NCBI GenBank assembly: GCA_011032825.1
Contig: JAADJZ010000003.1
Location: 248,001 to 312,000, forward strand
Reading direction: 5' to 3'
Length of the DNA: 64,000 nt
DNA from: Massariosphaeria phaeospora
Lineage: Eukaryota > Ascomycota > Dothideomycetes > Pleosporales
Shown: one piece after another, positions 11,977 through 23,662 of the stretch
Layout of the letters: each line of letters begins with the position of its first letter
Position numbering within the stretch: the stretch's first letter is position 1
Made by a program: the position numbers and the translations under genes
Notes under the pieces: generated by a model
What the model was told of the DNA's origin: nothing
Seen by the model: only the letters and a program-made list of their open reading frames with translations
The model's database searches: none

Positions 11977-12307
11977 GGTGGTTGTTGGGGCAATTGCTGA
12001 AGGGTTTGATGGGCCTTGGAAATGATGGTATGGAGGCGATGTTGTTGTTTTGGGAAAGAATTTTCGCGTCTGAAGGTGGGGCTAGGTCAGCAGGCTGCGC
12101 TAGTGGAGTTGTGGTGAAATCGCAGCGCTGGCTTGGCATTGTCCGCCGGGCAACCTCTGCAGCACGATTCCCGTGACCCTTATCGATACGCGGGCGAGTA
12201 GATAAGCTCTTCCGCTCAAGATCCCCAATCCTTTCTAACCCGCCCACTTCCTCGATCGACGATCTCACTCTCCAAACCGCACAAAAACAACAACACCAAA
12301 AGCCGCC
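11977..12307. promoter_or_regulatory. Shared divergent promoter region
   Basis: 331 bp between two divergently oriented starts (11976 minus, 12308 plus). It must hold both core promoters. CT-rich stretches lie near 12,230-12,290. No specific binding site is assigned. Confidence 0.45.
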
Positions 12308-13086
12308 ATGGACCTGCGGGCCTCCCACACCAAGTCAATGCCGTAAGTACCCTCATGCAGCGAAAGCACAGAAGCTGACTACTGTAAGGTTCCTCCAGTC
12401 GCGCGTGATCCCGCTCTTGGTCCACGGAAAAACATATAACGTGCACGAAGCTATCCTCGAAGGCCGCACAAAATGGTTCAGCCGGCCCCAGCAACACCCG
12501 ATTGTCATCGAAAACCGCGATCCGCGAATCATCCAGATATACCTGGAGTACCTTTACACCGGCTTGCTTCCACTGCAACGTCGCGGAATGACGTACGAAT
12601 GGGAGCTACTCGGCGGCCTCATGCTGTTCGCTGGTTTCGTCAAGGACGCTGAGGCTGCCAATGTGGCTCGACGCAATATCTTGTGCGGTCTCCAAGAGCT
12701 TGGTCCGCTGGCGGTTCACCTGCATCCCAACTCGCTGGGCCGCATCTGGATAGAATCTTCGAAGGACTCAATCGACCCGGAATTCCTTATCGCTGTCGCG
12801 TGCACCTTATACCGCGAGGACCCTCCAGTCACCGAGCAGTTTCCGCAATCTCTCCTCACGGCGATGCAAGCGCGACGCAAGGTGATTCTTACGAACGTGT
12901 TCCAATGTCCGATCGACCTGTACGACAGCAACGGGAGCTATCCGATCATCCTGGCCAAGGAAGAGTAAGTCCTATCTTTACTTGAGATACTACTCTACAA
13001 TGGAAGCTAATGCGATCTTTAGGTCCACTGAATACAAGCCAACGCCCGGCGGATTCAAGACTTACTTTCCCCAAGACATTGATTAA
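12308..13086 (+). CDS. BTB/POZ-like domain protein, three exons
   Basis: Exons are 12308-12342, 12389-12964 and 13023-13086 (introns 46 and 58 nt, both with GTAAGT donors and phase 2); 224 residues. The ATG sits in AGCCGCCATGG, a strong context. The segment RVIPLLVHGKTYNVHEAILE at about residues 17-36, followed by a putative IQIYLEYLYTG helix near 65, has the layout of a short fungal BTB/POZ fold: a V-x-V-G-x-x-F/Y-x-V-H strand, then L-x-x-x-S/T-x-x-F, then a YLYTG helix. Fungal proteins of this type are mostly uncharacterised and may be Cullin-3 adaptors or simple dimerisation modules. The C-terminal half has no recognised domain. Confidence 0.75.
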
Positions 13087-15162
13087 ATACAGTACAGCCC
13101 TGTATCGAGTTTGAGCTGGCCTGCTGCTCTGGTTTAGGGCGCCTTACATCGTACAACTTGGTGTCCCACATTGGCCGATCATATGAGATTCGTTCATGGG
13201 CTCGGGAAAACTTTACTCACATTGACTGGCATGGGGAATGGTAAAGAATATGGAACAACAGGATTTTGGCGACTTAGGTCTCCTTCTGGAAACATTTCAT
13301 AGTGCTAGAACTCAATTGGAGATACAGAATTTGGAAGCGGGGTCTCTCAAAACTGTCGCGTGTCATGTGATGCCACTTTCATCCCATAAACTCAACTTTC
13401 ACCATCCGGTCTAGTACTGTCAAAATCATGTAGAAGTATATCAGAATTGACTCCGATCATACTAATCGAGCTCAAATCTTCGCATAGCTGTTGCAGCCTT
13501 GCTGCAGTCTGGTAAACAGCCCTGCGACCGTCCTTCCACGAATTGTTCGTGCCGGCTCGAGCGATTCTGCTCTGTGTTATTCGATCGTATCCCACTATCT
13601 GCATACATGGTTTTGAGCCCGCACTGGGAGCAGTATTTCGAGGTCTCATGGGTCCTCGCCCATCGCGGCGGTGGCGCATTTCCCACGACGGCTATGTCAC
13701 CGTAAATAACTTTTTTGGTTTCTCTAGACCCCAAAGCCTCTCACCATGGAGTAAACCATAGAATATTAGAAAGTAAGGTGTGTATGAGGCTACTGTTCGC
13801 TTCCCAGAGTGTGCGCGACGTGAGCTGAGTATAAATAGTGGTTCTCGGGCATGTTCTCGTTTGACGACGCGACAGCCTTTGGGGATGATCCGACCGCGCG
13901 ATCCGGTTTAGATGCCGTGTCGAACTACTTGCGAACGATATGCGTTGCTTATCCCAAGTCCTTCGGTGCTACCGACTCTGAGTCTCGCCTTGTATGCCCC
14001 CCATGCCGCGTTCCAGTCGCGATTTCACACGGTGTTCCAGCGCGGGCGAGCTCTGCGCAAAGAGGTAGACCGTTGGATGTTGGAAAGGCTGGCGGAGGAT
14101 GTTCTACAAAGAGCAGGCGTGTTGTAGTAGCGGTGGGTCGTGGCGTACGACGCGGTTCGGCAGAGCGGCTGCAGCGGCGGGTATGAAGGAGGACGCGTAT
14201 GTGTTCGAGTGTTTCGAGGCGGCTGCATCTCGAGATTTCGACTGAGGGCGCGAGTCTCTCGGGTCTGAGTTTGTCAGTAATTGAAGGCACCATGGTAGCA
14301 GTACTTCCTGGTGCTGGCTGTGGCCCCAACGTCAAGGAAGCGGTGCGCGGGCTTACACGATGATGCTTAGGATCGCTTGGAGAAGCATGCGTGGTTCAGA
14401 AGCTACAAGTTTCTGTGGGGGTTATTCCTAGAGCTCGTATCGGCCAATGCCTAATCTAAAGATCGAGGTCACTCGGCGAAGCAGCTGAAGAGACCCGCGG
14501 TAGTCATAGCAAAGAACGGGCCGTGGAATCTGGAGCGCCGAGCTGTGTAAAGGGAGGCATTGGATCATAAACAAATAGATGCTGACCTGGCTGAGTGATT
14601 TTCGGCGCCATTGGTCACTTCTAGCTATGGTTCTGGTTTGGTAAATACCTGCCTGGGGGAGCTTCTCGGGTAGAGTGCCCCGCTCTCGAGCCCTTGTAGC
14701 TGGAGTCGTAGATGTATGCATCCGCTGAGGTGGCATCCCTTGAATAGATCCTGCTGTGTGGACTCTACTTGCTCGACGCGAGGATTGGGGATGCGAGGTA
14801 GCAAGGCTGGGGAAGCTCATTCCGATTTGGCCTCGTAGGATGTCCTTGGCCGATGCTCCGTTGCGCTGCTTAATATGTATTGCCCCTAGCATTCAACGCG
14901 TTCGAAGTCCTGGAGTGTGCATGGCAAGGCAAGGCAAGCCCGAGACGAAGTTTGAAGCGGGATTAGCCTGCTGTCATCGTCTACCAAAATGCATCTGGAG
15001 AATTGTGCTCAAGGGTTTCCAAGGCACAATACGCATCAATTTGCATAGCTTTATAGGGAATCCTAGGAGCCTGTCGTCTCTATCTCTATATCAAGGATCT
15101 ACTACCATTCTCCTGCATGCGGAGGGGTCACGTAGGCAAAAATAGGCCAAAAAATAAAAAGG
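13087..15162. other. Intergenic region with possible gene remnants
   Basis: No complete gene is supported. At 13,829-13,836 a TATAAATA-like box precedes an ATG at 13851. A short frame at 13,912-14,127 ends in a helix-like stretch (RALRKEVDRWMLERLAEDVL) that looks coding but has no intact start or continuation. A minus-strand frame at 14,428-14,892 has no domain. I read these as fragments or chance. Confidence 0.35.
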
Positions 15163-15281
15163 CCCATGCGGTAATCGAACCTAAGGTCTGCAAAAAAAAC
15201 TCACCCGATAGGTGAGAACAAACCCTCGCGGATTTAGTTTTTGAATCAAGGAACTAATACTTACCACTCGGCCATATCCGC
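15163..15281 (-). tRNA. Degenerate type II tRNA-like locus (Ser/Leu class)
   Basis: Read on the minus strand, the 5' end is GCGGATATGGCCGAGTGG, a perfect A-box type D-arm for tRNA-Leu/Ser. A TTAGTT/AACTAA anticodon-type stem follows, with an oversized 12-nt loop. A long variable-arm hairpin (CTCACC/GGTGAG) follows, then a run of eight T and a B-box-like AGGTTCGATTACC. The 3' end does not pair properly with GCGGATA, the T-stem is poor, and the whole is 119 nt. This is best read as a decayed tRNA or tRNA-derived sequence. The loop contains both TGA and CAA, so the anticodon is not assigned. Confidence 0.45.
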
Positions 15282-15288
15282 TGCACTC

Positions 15289-15312
15289 TGTCCCAGGGCG
15301 TTCCCTGGGACA
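15289..15312. repeat. 10-bp perfect hairpin next to the tRNA-like locus
   Basis: TGTCCCAGGG and CCCTGGGACA flank a CGTT loop. It lies 7 bp outside the 5' end of the tRNA-like sequence. Confidence 0.75.
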
Positions 15313-16254
15313 AAGACTTTGCCAACGAACAAATATATATAGTATGGAAATGAGGTGCGTGGGAGATTAGGCCCCACTACGCAGGCTGGGTGGGTCGTGC
15401 GCGGACCGTCACATGGGGCACAGCCCTGGAGTGACGTAGAGTGCGCTTAGAAACGCTCGGTGGAAGCACATAGAAACTCCGACTGTCGGGCCAATGGCAC
15501 TGCGGCAATGGGGACTGCTACTTGTGCGGGTACTATGCATTTGGGCCTCAGGAACACAAGCTCTGCCCCCACGCAGCCGCATGCCTCACGCAGCGAAGAG
15601 GCATCGCTATTGCCCGCACTGCACGCCTCAGTACGTACCGTAGATGAAGATGGCCTGCGTATCTACGTGCTTTGGGGCCGCCCTCTGCGGCGAAAGCGCC
15701 AGATCCTCAATCACTCAACCACAACACCCGCCTTTACTGCACCGCATCATAGCTCTTCGCCCTAGCGGCTTCACCTAGCTCTGTTTCTTCGGCTAGAGCG
15801 TAATATCGCCAGTATATCTATCGGAACCAGCGTGTTGTGTTGTTTTGGTCTATCCTGTCTCGGTTCTCTTTGGCCGATTTCCCGATGTCAACATTGCAAG
15901 CTCCATCTCACCATGTAGCATCACAATGACTCTTCTACGCTCCAAACAAACCTCAGTCAATAATTCGTACATTGTATCACTGGAACAGCACAAACTGTCA
16001 CTGAGTCGCGTGTTTTGCATGCTAATACACTATACATTTTGTCGTCTATGTCCAGGTCTTCCACGTTCCCGATCTCCGCTATCTCAAGCCTATATCTGCA
16101 AGGTTTTTAAATCTGAATTCCTCCGTACACCGCGTGTCTTTTATAGTTCACGGTAGTAAACACAGGTCCCGGTGGGCCAAAGCGTTGCAGGCGTACTCTA
16201 ATTTGCAGGCCGCCTCAGGCTTCACCTGAACGCCTAGCCTTCGTAAAGCCGCGC
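15313..16254. other. Intergenic region, no supported gene
   Basis: Short frames only. The part after 15,900 is the 3' flank of the minus-strand gene ending at 16255. Confidence 0.45.
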
Positions 16255-17448
16255 TCACCCACTGGCTGACGGCGACCCTTCTTCCTTCGGGTACAGGTAA
16301 TGGTCGTCGATCTTTAGGGTCGGGTGATAAGAATCACCGTTCAGCCATTCCATGTACTTTTTTGGTAGACCCAACTCTCTACCACGCAGCCGCAACTCCG
16401 AGTCCTGGCGCAATCGCACGCGGCTCGTACCATGGTTGAACTCGAGATGTTCCGCTACGGTTGAGCCCATGCATTGTATGACGAAGCCCCGGTTGATCTC
16501 TGCGAACGTCTGGCCTTCAATCGCCGGCTTGGGCGGATTCAAGAGGCGCTTGACGACTCGCTCAATGGTCATCCGGCCGGGCCCAGACGGCGCATGCGAA
16601 GGTGGTGTGCTAACTGCGGATTGGGACTTGTTTGGGCGAGGCGTGTCTGTCGCCGCAGCTTTAAAATGGGACTCGCGCGCTATGGTGGGCGACTTCGGGG
16701 CGGCATCCTGCTGCTGCTCGGGAGCGTGTGCTGCAGGGAACTGGACGTTCGCGATGCTTCCGTCGTAGGCCTGTGGCTGACCTACGGCGGTATTCTGTGC
16801 CAGCGTGTTTTGCATAATCTCGTTCGATAGGCCAGCTTGTGGGTTTGCGGGATTGTTGACTGAGGCCGGAGAGTATTGCCACTGGGCATCTGATGGGTTT
16901 TGGTAAGCACCGTGGTTAAACATGCGTTGATTCCCATACATACCATAGAAGCCCTGACCCGTACCGTTGTAACCAGGCCAGCCGTTCCCGCCTGTCCAGA
17001 AGGGGTGATGCATGGAGGAATAAGCTTCTGGAGGCGGTAAGTGAGGGCTCGGGTATATGGCACCCGGGTGTTGTCCATAACCAGGAGGGTACCAATGGCC
17101 TGGGTATTGCTGTGTCGGCGGGTGCGCGCTCGCCATTTGTGAGCCTCCCCGAGACTGGAGCTGCATTTCCTGCCAAGTCAGAATCGGCGGCGAATCTGGG
17201 ATTGTGTGTGACCCTACCTCGGGATTTGCGTGTGGCTCTACTTCGGGAACTGAGTCTACCTCGGGAACTGCATGTGAGTCTACCTCAGGCTCGACATAAT
17301 CCTCATGCCATTTTGGAGGGCCATTGATGGAAGCTATCTTGTTGTGTGGCGAGGGGATAAAGTCGTACGACGCGACGGAGTCGGTCGACAGGTTGAAGCC
17401 GCGCTTCATACCCAGGCTCTCGACGGGGTGGTCTACGTTCCCATCCAT
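16255..17448 (-). CDS. Uncharacterised low-complexity protein with conserved-looking C-terminus
   Basis: A single exon of 397 residues from ATG at 17448. Near residues 50-85 it carries a short degenerate repeat (PEVDSHAV, PEVDSVPEVEPHA, NPEVGSHTIP). The middle (about 100-240) is rich in Pro, Gly, Tyr, Gln, Asn and His, typical of disordered or prion-like regions in RNA-binding or regulatory proteins. The C-terminal ~105 residues, from MTIERVVKRLLNPPKPAIEG, have normal composition with many charged residues and could form a small folded domain. I do not recognise the domain. No signal peptide or membrane segment. Function unknown; a nuclear or cytoplasmic scaffold is a guess. Confidence 0.65.
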   Translation of the reverse strand: MDGNVDHPVESLGMKRGFNLSTDSVASYDFIPSPHNKIASINGPPKWHEDYVEPEVDSHAVPEVDSVPEVEPHANPEVGSHTIPDSPPILTWQEMQLQSRGGSQMASAHPPTQQYPGHWYPPGYGQHPGAIYPSPHLPPPEAYSSMHHPFWTGGNGWPGYNGTGQGFYGMYGNQRMFNHGAYQNPSDAQWQYSPASVNNPANPQAGLSNEIMQNTLAQNTAVGQPQAYDGSIANVQFPAAHAPEQQQDAAPKSPTIARESHFKAAATDTPRPNKSQSAVSTPPSHAPSGPGRMTIERVVKRLLNPPKPAIEGQTFAEINRGFVIQCMGSTVAEHLEFNHGTSRVRLRQDSELRLRGRELGLPKKYMEWLNGDSYHPTLKIDDHYLYPKEEGSPSASG

Positions 17449-18405
17449 GGTTGCAAGTTGGTACTGAGAGTATTGTAGTGTTGGTGGTAGCAGGAAGTTT
17501 TTCCTTTATCTTTTTGCGCGGTGCGGGTTGTGTACAGTCAGCGCTTGGAAGTCGATCCACTCAAAGTTCACAGTGGTCGCGTGGGGTAACAATGTCTGGA
17601 AAGCGGTGGGCAGTACTGCCATACTGTAGGAATTGTAATGGAAAGAACACACGAGGTGCTTCCCAAGCGGCTGTCGTATGCCCAGGCGACCAATTTAAGC
17701 GAAAATTCGACAATCGGCCTCGTTTGCTTCCGCTCATCTTCGAGAATTGGCAGTTCTGCTGGTATCGCTACACTCCCGTCAGTTCCATGGAGTTCCTGGA
17801 TTATAGAACGGTCTCTTTCTGCAGAAAGCAGTCTCAGAGGCATTCGATGAAATCTCCTCTGGCCTTTTGCGAGATACGCTCGTTGTTCGTTTGCACTGAG
17901 TTGGTGGACGAGATATTAGATATTACATTCTAGCGTTCATTGTGATGTTCAGACAGCTGGTAAATGAAGCCTGACGCTTTTAGTTCACGTGAATAAGAGA
18001 GGCCCCGAAGAATATGATGAAATTGAAAGATCCTTATAACAGGTCTTTGGCATGAAGTGCGGGGTAGACCAAGGTAAAGGAGAGCTGCAGAAAACGAAAT
18101 AAACTCTAGGAACCGCTTCACAGCTCAAAAAGCAGCAACTCCCCCAACCTCATTGTACCGCCGTGCTCTTTGCCAAATCGCTCATCAAAGCTGTTCTACA
18201 CTGACCCGAGACCTCGAATGTGAAGCCTTTAGCAAAAAGAGTCCATACCACCAACCAGGATATCCATTTTGACCGTGAACTCCAGAGATCGATACCCTCA
18301 TAAAAGACTGGTGGAAAAGAAAGAACTCATCAGAGAAGAGAAGTCGCGGCGAACTGGCTCCTGTCAATATGAAGCCATGAAAACTGAAACAGCGCACACT
18401 CACCA
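17449..18405. other. Intergenic region, no supported gene
   Basis: A plus-strand frame at 17,451-17,933 overlaps the probable promoter of the minus-strand gene and has no domain. I see no convincing gene here. Confidence 0.45.
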
Positions 18406-19047
18406 CTACGCGAAGTGACTCGCCGGGAGCGTCAACGTGTCCTCCCCGCCTGTCAACCACTCCCAGATTTGTGGACTCAGGCCGTAGAAGCGGCCATAAT
18501 GGTGTAGATAATCGGCCTCATCCAAAGAGTGGCGGCCGTCTGGCGGCGTCGTGAGCCCGAACCTCTCCGGACCTGCCACCAACACTGCCCAGATGATGGT
18601 CAGAGTGACCGTTGTACCGTCCTCGCTGTATAGCGACTGGTCAGGGTGCATGAGGCGGTAGACGACATCGGCTACCGTGGTCGCAGGCTCTGGAGCGGGG
18701 TTGGCAGGGTCGGGAGCGTAGAGGCCCGGGTTGAGTGGGCGGCGAGGGGAAACGGGTGTGGTTCCCGTCTCGAAGACGAGAGCCTGCGAATCGCCGGCGG
18801 TAGGTGAGGTGCCGGATGATGTGGCTGCGGGATTTGGCGAGCGAGGGTTCGGACTGGCTTCGCCGGTGGCGTCGCTCGTGGTACTGTCGAGGTCGCGGCC
18901 CCTGTCGTGAGCCTGCGGTCATTGAGTTAGATGCGGCGTGCTAAAAGATTTGCAGGGCTATCAACTTACTGAACCTGGGGTTCCGTCACTCATGGTCTGG
19001 CGCTCGCCCTTGCTGGGGGTTGTCGGCATGCTCTTGGATCCAGACAT
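18406..19047 (-). CDS. Uncharacterised protein, two exons
   Basis: Exon 1 is 18970-19047 and exon 2 is 18406-18912, with a 57-nt phase-0 intron (GTAAGT donor, CCGCAG acceptor); 194 residues. The N-terminal 100 residues are Ser/Thr/Pro/Ala-rich and look disordered. The C-terminal 90 residues, from VADVVYRLMHPDQSLYSEDG, are compact with Trp and Tyr (RFYGLSPQIWEWLTGGED) and may be a small folded unit. The start MSGSKS at 19047 has good context (AGCAAG before ATG). An in-frame ATG at 19179 would add 44 residues and cannot be excluded. No family recognised. Confidence 0.6.
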
Positions 19048-20106
19048 CTTGCTGAAAGGGTACTTGTTGAGGATGCGGATCGGAGTCGATGGAGCGGCGT
19101 TCGGGTGATGAACTCGTTGGAATCGTGAAGTTGGTTGAGGTAGAGAGCGGTGTTCGAGTGATGGGGTAATATAGCGCAAGAAGTCAACGGCTATATAAAG
19201 GTCGGCAGTGGCGTCGAAGCGAGAACCCGATAAGGTGAGGCAAAGAGATAACGAATATTGACCCGGGACGAAGGTGGCCCCGCAAGAACCGCTGCCCTCG
19301 TATCCTGGTTCCTAGCAGGGAAGACCCCGTCAATGATGCTCTTGAGCTGCGGGTCTCAGATTGCAGAGAACCTCGCTGACAAGGGCAAGAAGACCGAGAC
19401 GGCTTAAGTACATCCAGGAGCGTAGTTTGTATAGCTTGAGCATGACCAGGGGCAAACGCGGTGAAACCGCGCTTTCGCGTCCACGAGGAAGACACGAAAG
19501 CAGCGGACCCAATATTAAACGCGTGAGCCTAGAATATCCACTCCAGAGACTCCGAGTACGCATACAGACCTGCCCACGAGTACGGGAAAGCGCGAAAGCA
19601 AGTGAACCTACAGCCGCGAGGATCATGGGAAACACAATCCGACACTCTTGCCAGTATATATGCTAGGAGAGAAGCACACTCTATAGCATGCACCTGCTCT
19701 CTGATGTTTAAGAGGACCTGCGACCTTGAAGTTGCAGGTGGCAGTGGGTAACTTCTCCTCGCCTTAGTTATCCTCATCTGGAACTTCATCGCCATGACCG
19801 TAATGTTCTCTGTAAGAAGATGCAGGACCAGCGTTAGCAGTATCATGGATTCACGCGCTTGTATAGGATCTGAGACCCTGCCCACGACGTACGGAATCGC
19901 AGGCTTGCATTGTGCTTGTACTTAGGGGCGAGGTGCGAGGTTGTCGGAGCCGAGGCATATCACGTGATGCGACCTTTCACTGCAACCACCCAATCACACG
20001 AAGCGACCAAGCTCGGCTTTATCCCATCTCAGAACGGTTGGTCAGTTTCTCAAGCCTTTTCCTTAAATTCCTAGCATCTCTATAGTAGCTTTTGCTAGCT
20101 ACTGCT
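19048..20106. other. Intergenic region, no supported gene
   Basis: Minus-strand frames at 19,184-19,495 and 19,529-19,885 lack domains. A palindrome ATCACGTGAT (E-box CACGTG) lies at about 19,959-19,968, a possible bHLH factor site. Confidence 0.4.
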
Positions 20107-20803
20107 TTAGCAGAGGAGTTCCGTCGCAGCGAGACCTCGGGTAAAGTCCGGAGTTGATTCTTTCTTCTCGCTGGCCTGGACCTCACCACCAGCCTCTGTC
20201 TTGTCCTCGCCCGGCGCCTTCATGGTCAGATCGTTGGTCGTCGCGGGATTGATTCCCACGCATTGTAACAAAACCGAAAGGGTTCTCGTAGTGTGGGGCT
20301 TCAGCTGCCCCACGACGCGCTCCAAAGATGCGCGGAGCTGTGCCAGTGGCACAGCGCCTCGCACCTCTGCGAAGGTTGCCACAATTGAGCTCTCGCTCTC
20401 GCGTTGTTATCGTCGGCTTTGTCCTACTCCTCCGTCATCCAGCGCTCAAAGCCAGGGATCAGGCGCAGCAGGCGACCGAGGCTACTTCAAGTTTGTGTTA
20501 GCAATCGATCTTCGGCATTGGAGTAGTAAAGTAAGAGCGTGAAAGCCCAGGGAAGGTCTTACAGATTTCTTGCGAGCCATAATCTGAGGGCGGTTGGACT
20601 GCTTCTCGGTCCTGTTGGCAAGGCCGAGGTTCCTTCGCGGAAACCGCTTGAGGTCCGCCTCGCAGGTCCACGATGGACCTCGAGCGGAAGATCATGGAAA
20701 CGATGGAGAGGAAAGCGCCGGGGGGCTTAAATTGATTAGCATGCAGTTGGAGTGGTAAAAGATGATTCGGGAGTTAAACGTACTCGACGGCGGGACCTCT
20801 TCT
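20107..20803 (-). other. Possible small spliced gene, model unresolved
   Basis: On the minus strand an ATG reading MSFVQKRSRRR at about 20,803 is followed by a good GTACGT donor and a GCTAATC branch with an AAG acceptor at about 20,730. Further on are a GTAAGA donor and two alternative acceptors near 20,480. A frame of about 90 codons then ends at 20107 (LERVVGQLKPHTTRTLSVLL). I could not join these pieces into one frame without stops. It may be a real multi-exon gene, an annotation artefact or a decayed gene. Confidence 0.25.
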
Positions 20804-22979
20804 GGACGAAGCTCATTTTGTACTTGCGTGAACTTCTAATTAAACAAACTCATTCTGTGCTTGTGTGGTGTGGCAGAGATGAGGTGAGTGGCGAGAGGGC
20901 CAAGTGGAAAGAAGGTGCGAAATTACGCTAGGCTGAAACGGGGCAAGGTGACTAATGGATGACTGCAAACGACACGATATTAACGTCGGCGTTAGCTGAA
21001 TGCTTGGCAGGTATGGTGCAGCTCTGAAGAACATTTTGGAGTAGTTCTGAGAGGTGGAGGGAAACGGAGGGGCGTGCAGTAAGCTCGGGCACCAGAATTC
21101 TCAAGGGTACCTTTGCGTTCACAATCTCAGCTATGTCAGCAACATACACCTGCTAACTCAGCACAGTTACGCCCTATTGAACCAGTTCCCGTATGGCAGC
21201 GCAGCACTCGGTCGATTCCCGCACAGTTTGTGCTCGAAGCACCGCGCTTACACCAAGATACTCTTTGTGGTGGACACGAGGACACAGAGGCACGGAGACA
21301 AGGAGACACGAAAATAAGGCGTTTGGAGAGGAATCACAAGGACGACTGAATGAGGAAGTCATCCTGACTCTGTACAAGCACGGCTCACTGAAACGAGTGC
21401 ACAACGCAGTGCCTGTTCGATGCCCTCGGCTTTTGTCTGCCCTACGCCGCTTACATGAGAAGTACGAATTGTCCACATTGAAGTGACCTGGAAGGCGATA
21501 TGATCCAGAAGACACAGCAAAGCTCAAGAAGAGGAGAGCCGGATACAAACGGCAGTTAAAACAGCACAGTACGCTGTTGGACTGACCCCTCAGCTTCTGC
21601 CCATCGTGCGACGCATAAGTTATTCGACACAGGCTCGAAGGGCGGAGTTGCGACGCACCTGCCGGTGACGCACGTGCACGAACTTGGTGCAAGAGCGGGA
21701 TCTTTCGCACTGAGGTGTCTCGAAGATGATACAACAACTTAGAAGAAACCGAGGACCGCGACAAAAGAGCAATCAGAGCTTCCACTGCGCATAGATGTGT
21801 CTGGTCCACACATCGCCCCATGGCTATCCTTTGACATGCACATGCGCTGCACGCGCCTCTGAGGTTGTAGGTAAGATCCTGCGCGCCCAAAGCTCGCGGA
21901 AGCAACGTGATCGACGAGCATTCATGGACCGCCGAGGACACGGGGATGAGGGATCGCAACGTTTACTGGAATCTAGTGTTCTGGATAGATACCCTGAACC
22001 AGTTAGTATCATATTGGTGATCCTGGATTCTCAGATCAAGTCGCACACGCCATCGGGACTGGATCATGCAAGCTGCAAGTTCGGATTAGTCGATAACATT
22101 GGAAACGTATAATGAAGCGGGAATGGAAGAAGAGTGCCCCTGGTGGTACCGCGCAGGGCAGCGTAGTTCTAGTTACATCTCGGGGTAGCTTGCTACTAGA
22201 ACAAGAGTCTACCTTGGGGTTTTTCCATCATAAGGACTTGAAATCGACTGGGTTCAAGAGGGTGCGCTAAGTAGAATGTCGTCCATTCGGGATGGATATC
22301 TTAGGATATGGAGAGTTTCGCAAGCCCATTGCGACGAGCCCCACTTAGTACTAGTGCGAATTGACTGAGGGAGAGATCGTGGCATAATCACTGCACAATC
22401 TTGAATGCTTTCGATCCGTCCTCTGGCTGTTTATTATTACTTCACTATTTATGCATCGTAAATGCTAGGTGTGAGGTCATATAGGTGGATTGGAAAGGAT
22501 ATTCACGTAAGAAGGGCTTGGAGCCTGGAAGGATGGATCGTGTAACCAAGTTCGTAGATAAGCTTTCTGCTGAACACAGAAAGGTGATTTAGTATCCGTA
22601 GTATCTTCTCAGATACTTTGCTATACCCGTCTGTGTATGTTACTAGCCGTACTCCCTCAATTTGCAAGCTACAGATACGTACAATGTTCGCGGTGAGGGA
22701 GCTTGAATTGCAGCAGAGGAGCGAACAATGTTGTGTTTAGTCTATGCTTGGGTCCGTAGGCGCTGAGGTGTATTTCGATAATAGAACTTAATAGAATACG
22801 AAGCTTCAGGCTGAAATTACGTGTATCAAGTCCGCTTTTTCCATCAGCTGTCCTTTACCTACCCCCTTCGCTCCCCGCTATTTCTAACTACATGACTCTA
22901 TTGTCTACCTTTACTCTACTGTCTTTTATCTATTCTATATATCTTTAATACTTCTCAAAATTCCCATAATTCAATAAAA
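20804..22979. other. Intergenic region, no supported gene
   Basis: No coherent gene on either strand. A degenerate purine-rich stretch (GGACACGAGGACACAGAGGC and similar) lies near 21,273-21,318. Pyrimidine-rich, AT-rich DNA at about 22,840-22,979 leads into the tRNA-like gene. Confidence 0.45.
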
Positions 22980-23102
22980 GCCTTGTTAGTGTAGTGGTAA
23001 CACGACTGACGTTGTGCCCTTGGCTATCGTTTCTTTACTAAAGGGAATGATACCTGGGGGCAGAACCAAAGTCAACCCAGAGTTCAATTCCTGGACGAGG
23101 CA
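22980..23102 (+). tRNA. tRNA-like gene with an unusually long interior
   Basis: The 5' arm GCCTTGT pairs over 7 bp (one G-T) with ACGAGGC at the 3' end, followed by A. The D-arm/A-box reads TTAGTGTAGTGGTAACAC, and a B-box-like AGAGTTCAATTCC sits in the T-arm. The interior is about 50 nt longer than a normal tRNA, so it has either an intron or an insertion. The anticodon stem can be drawn in more than one way, so the isotype is not assigned. A T-run follows 6 nt later, as for Pol III genes. Confidence 0.55.
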
Positions 23103-23108
23103 TTATTC

Positions 23109-23115
23109 TTTTTTT
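23109..23115 (+). terminator. Pol III T-run terminator
   Basis: Seven consecutive T just after the 3' end of the tRNA-like gene, matching a Pol III terminator. Confidence 0.5.
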
Positions 23116-23637
23116 GGTTATATTTTTGGACGGGGTTTCGGGATAGGTAAGGAGAGGTGAAGGTAGATGGGACCAAGGCAGCAGCACAAGGGAATAGCGG
23201 GAACGGAAGCGATTATCGAGAGACACCACGTAACGCTTGCTTGCATTATGCTTAGGCTTTATGCGTTCGAAGTGTAAGGGAATTTAGACTGCTGATATCA
23301 ACGCTCGAATATCAGAATCAAACTCTATAACTCAACTCCACATACCGCACAGAACCTACAGACATGCTAACTGTTCCCAGATCAGCTTGGCGATCTTGCT
23401 ATTCTGAGTGACGTTTCGATATTGCTCCAACATATACCTTTCGCTGTCAACCGATACCGCCGTGCGCAGAAGAAATCACGACGAGCTCTAGAGCTTGCCG
23501 CAACAATACAAAGGGATGCTAGGCAGATACCATATCACATTGAGAGTTTAAGGTCATCCGTCAGCTAGGCGCTTGAATAAGATGTGATGTCCAGAAGGTT
23601 GAGGGAAGAGAGATAGCACCAGTGCCGTTCGCGTCTC

Positions 23638-23645
23638 CGCTCCAC
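23638..23645. repeat. hAT target-site duplication, left copy
   Basis: CGCTCCAC directly before the left inverted repeat. The identical 8 bp directly follow the right end (32218-32225). Eight bases is the standard hAT duplication length. Confidence 0.95.
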
Positions 23646-23662
23646 CAGTGATATTCATGGAG
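23646..23662 (+). repeat. hAT terminal inverted repeat, left
   Basis: CAGTGATATTCATGGAG; differs from the reverse complement of the right end at one position (A versus T at base 6). Confidence 0.95.

Noticed and set aside
14428..14892. A 154-codon minus-strand frame
   Set aside because: No recognisable motif or conserved-looking stretch; listed only as part of the intergenic region.
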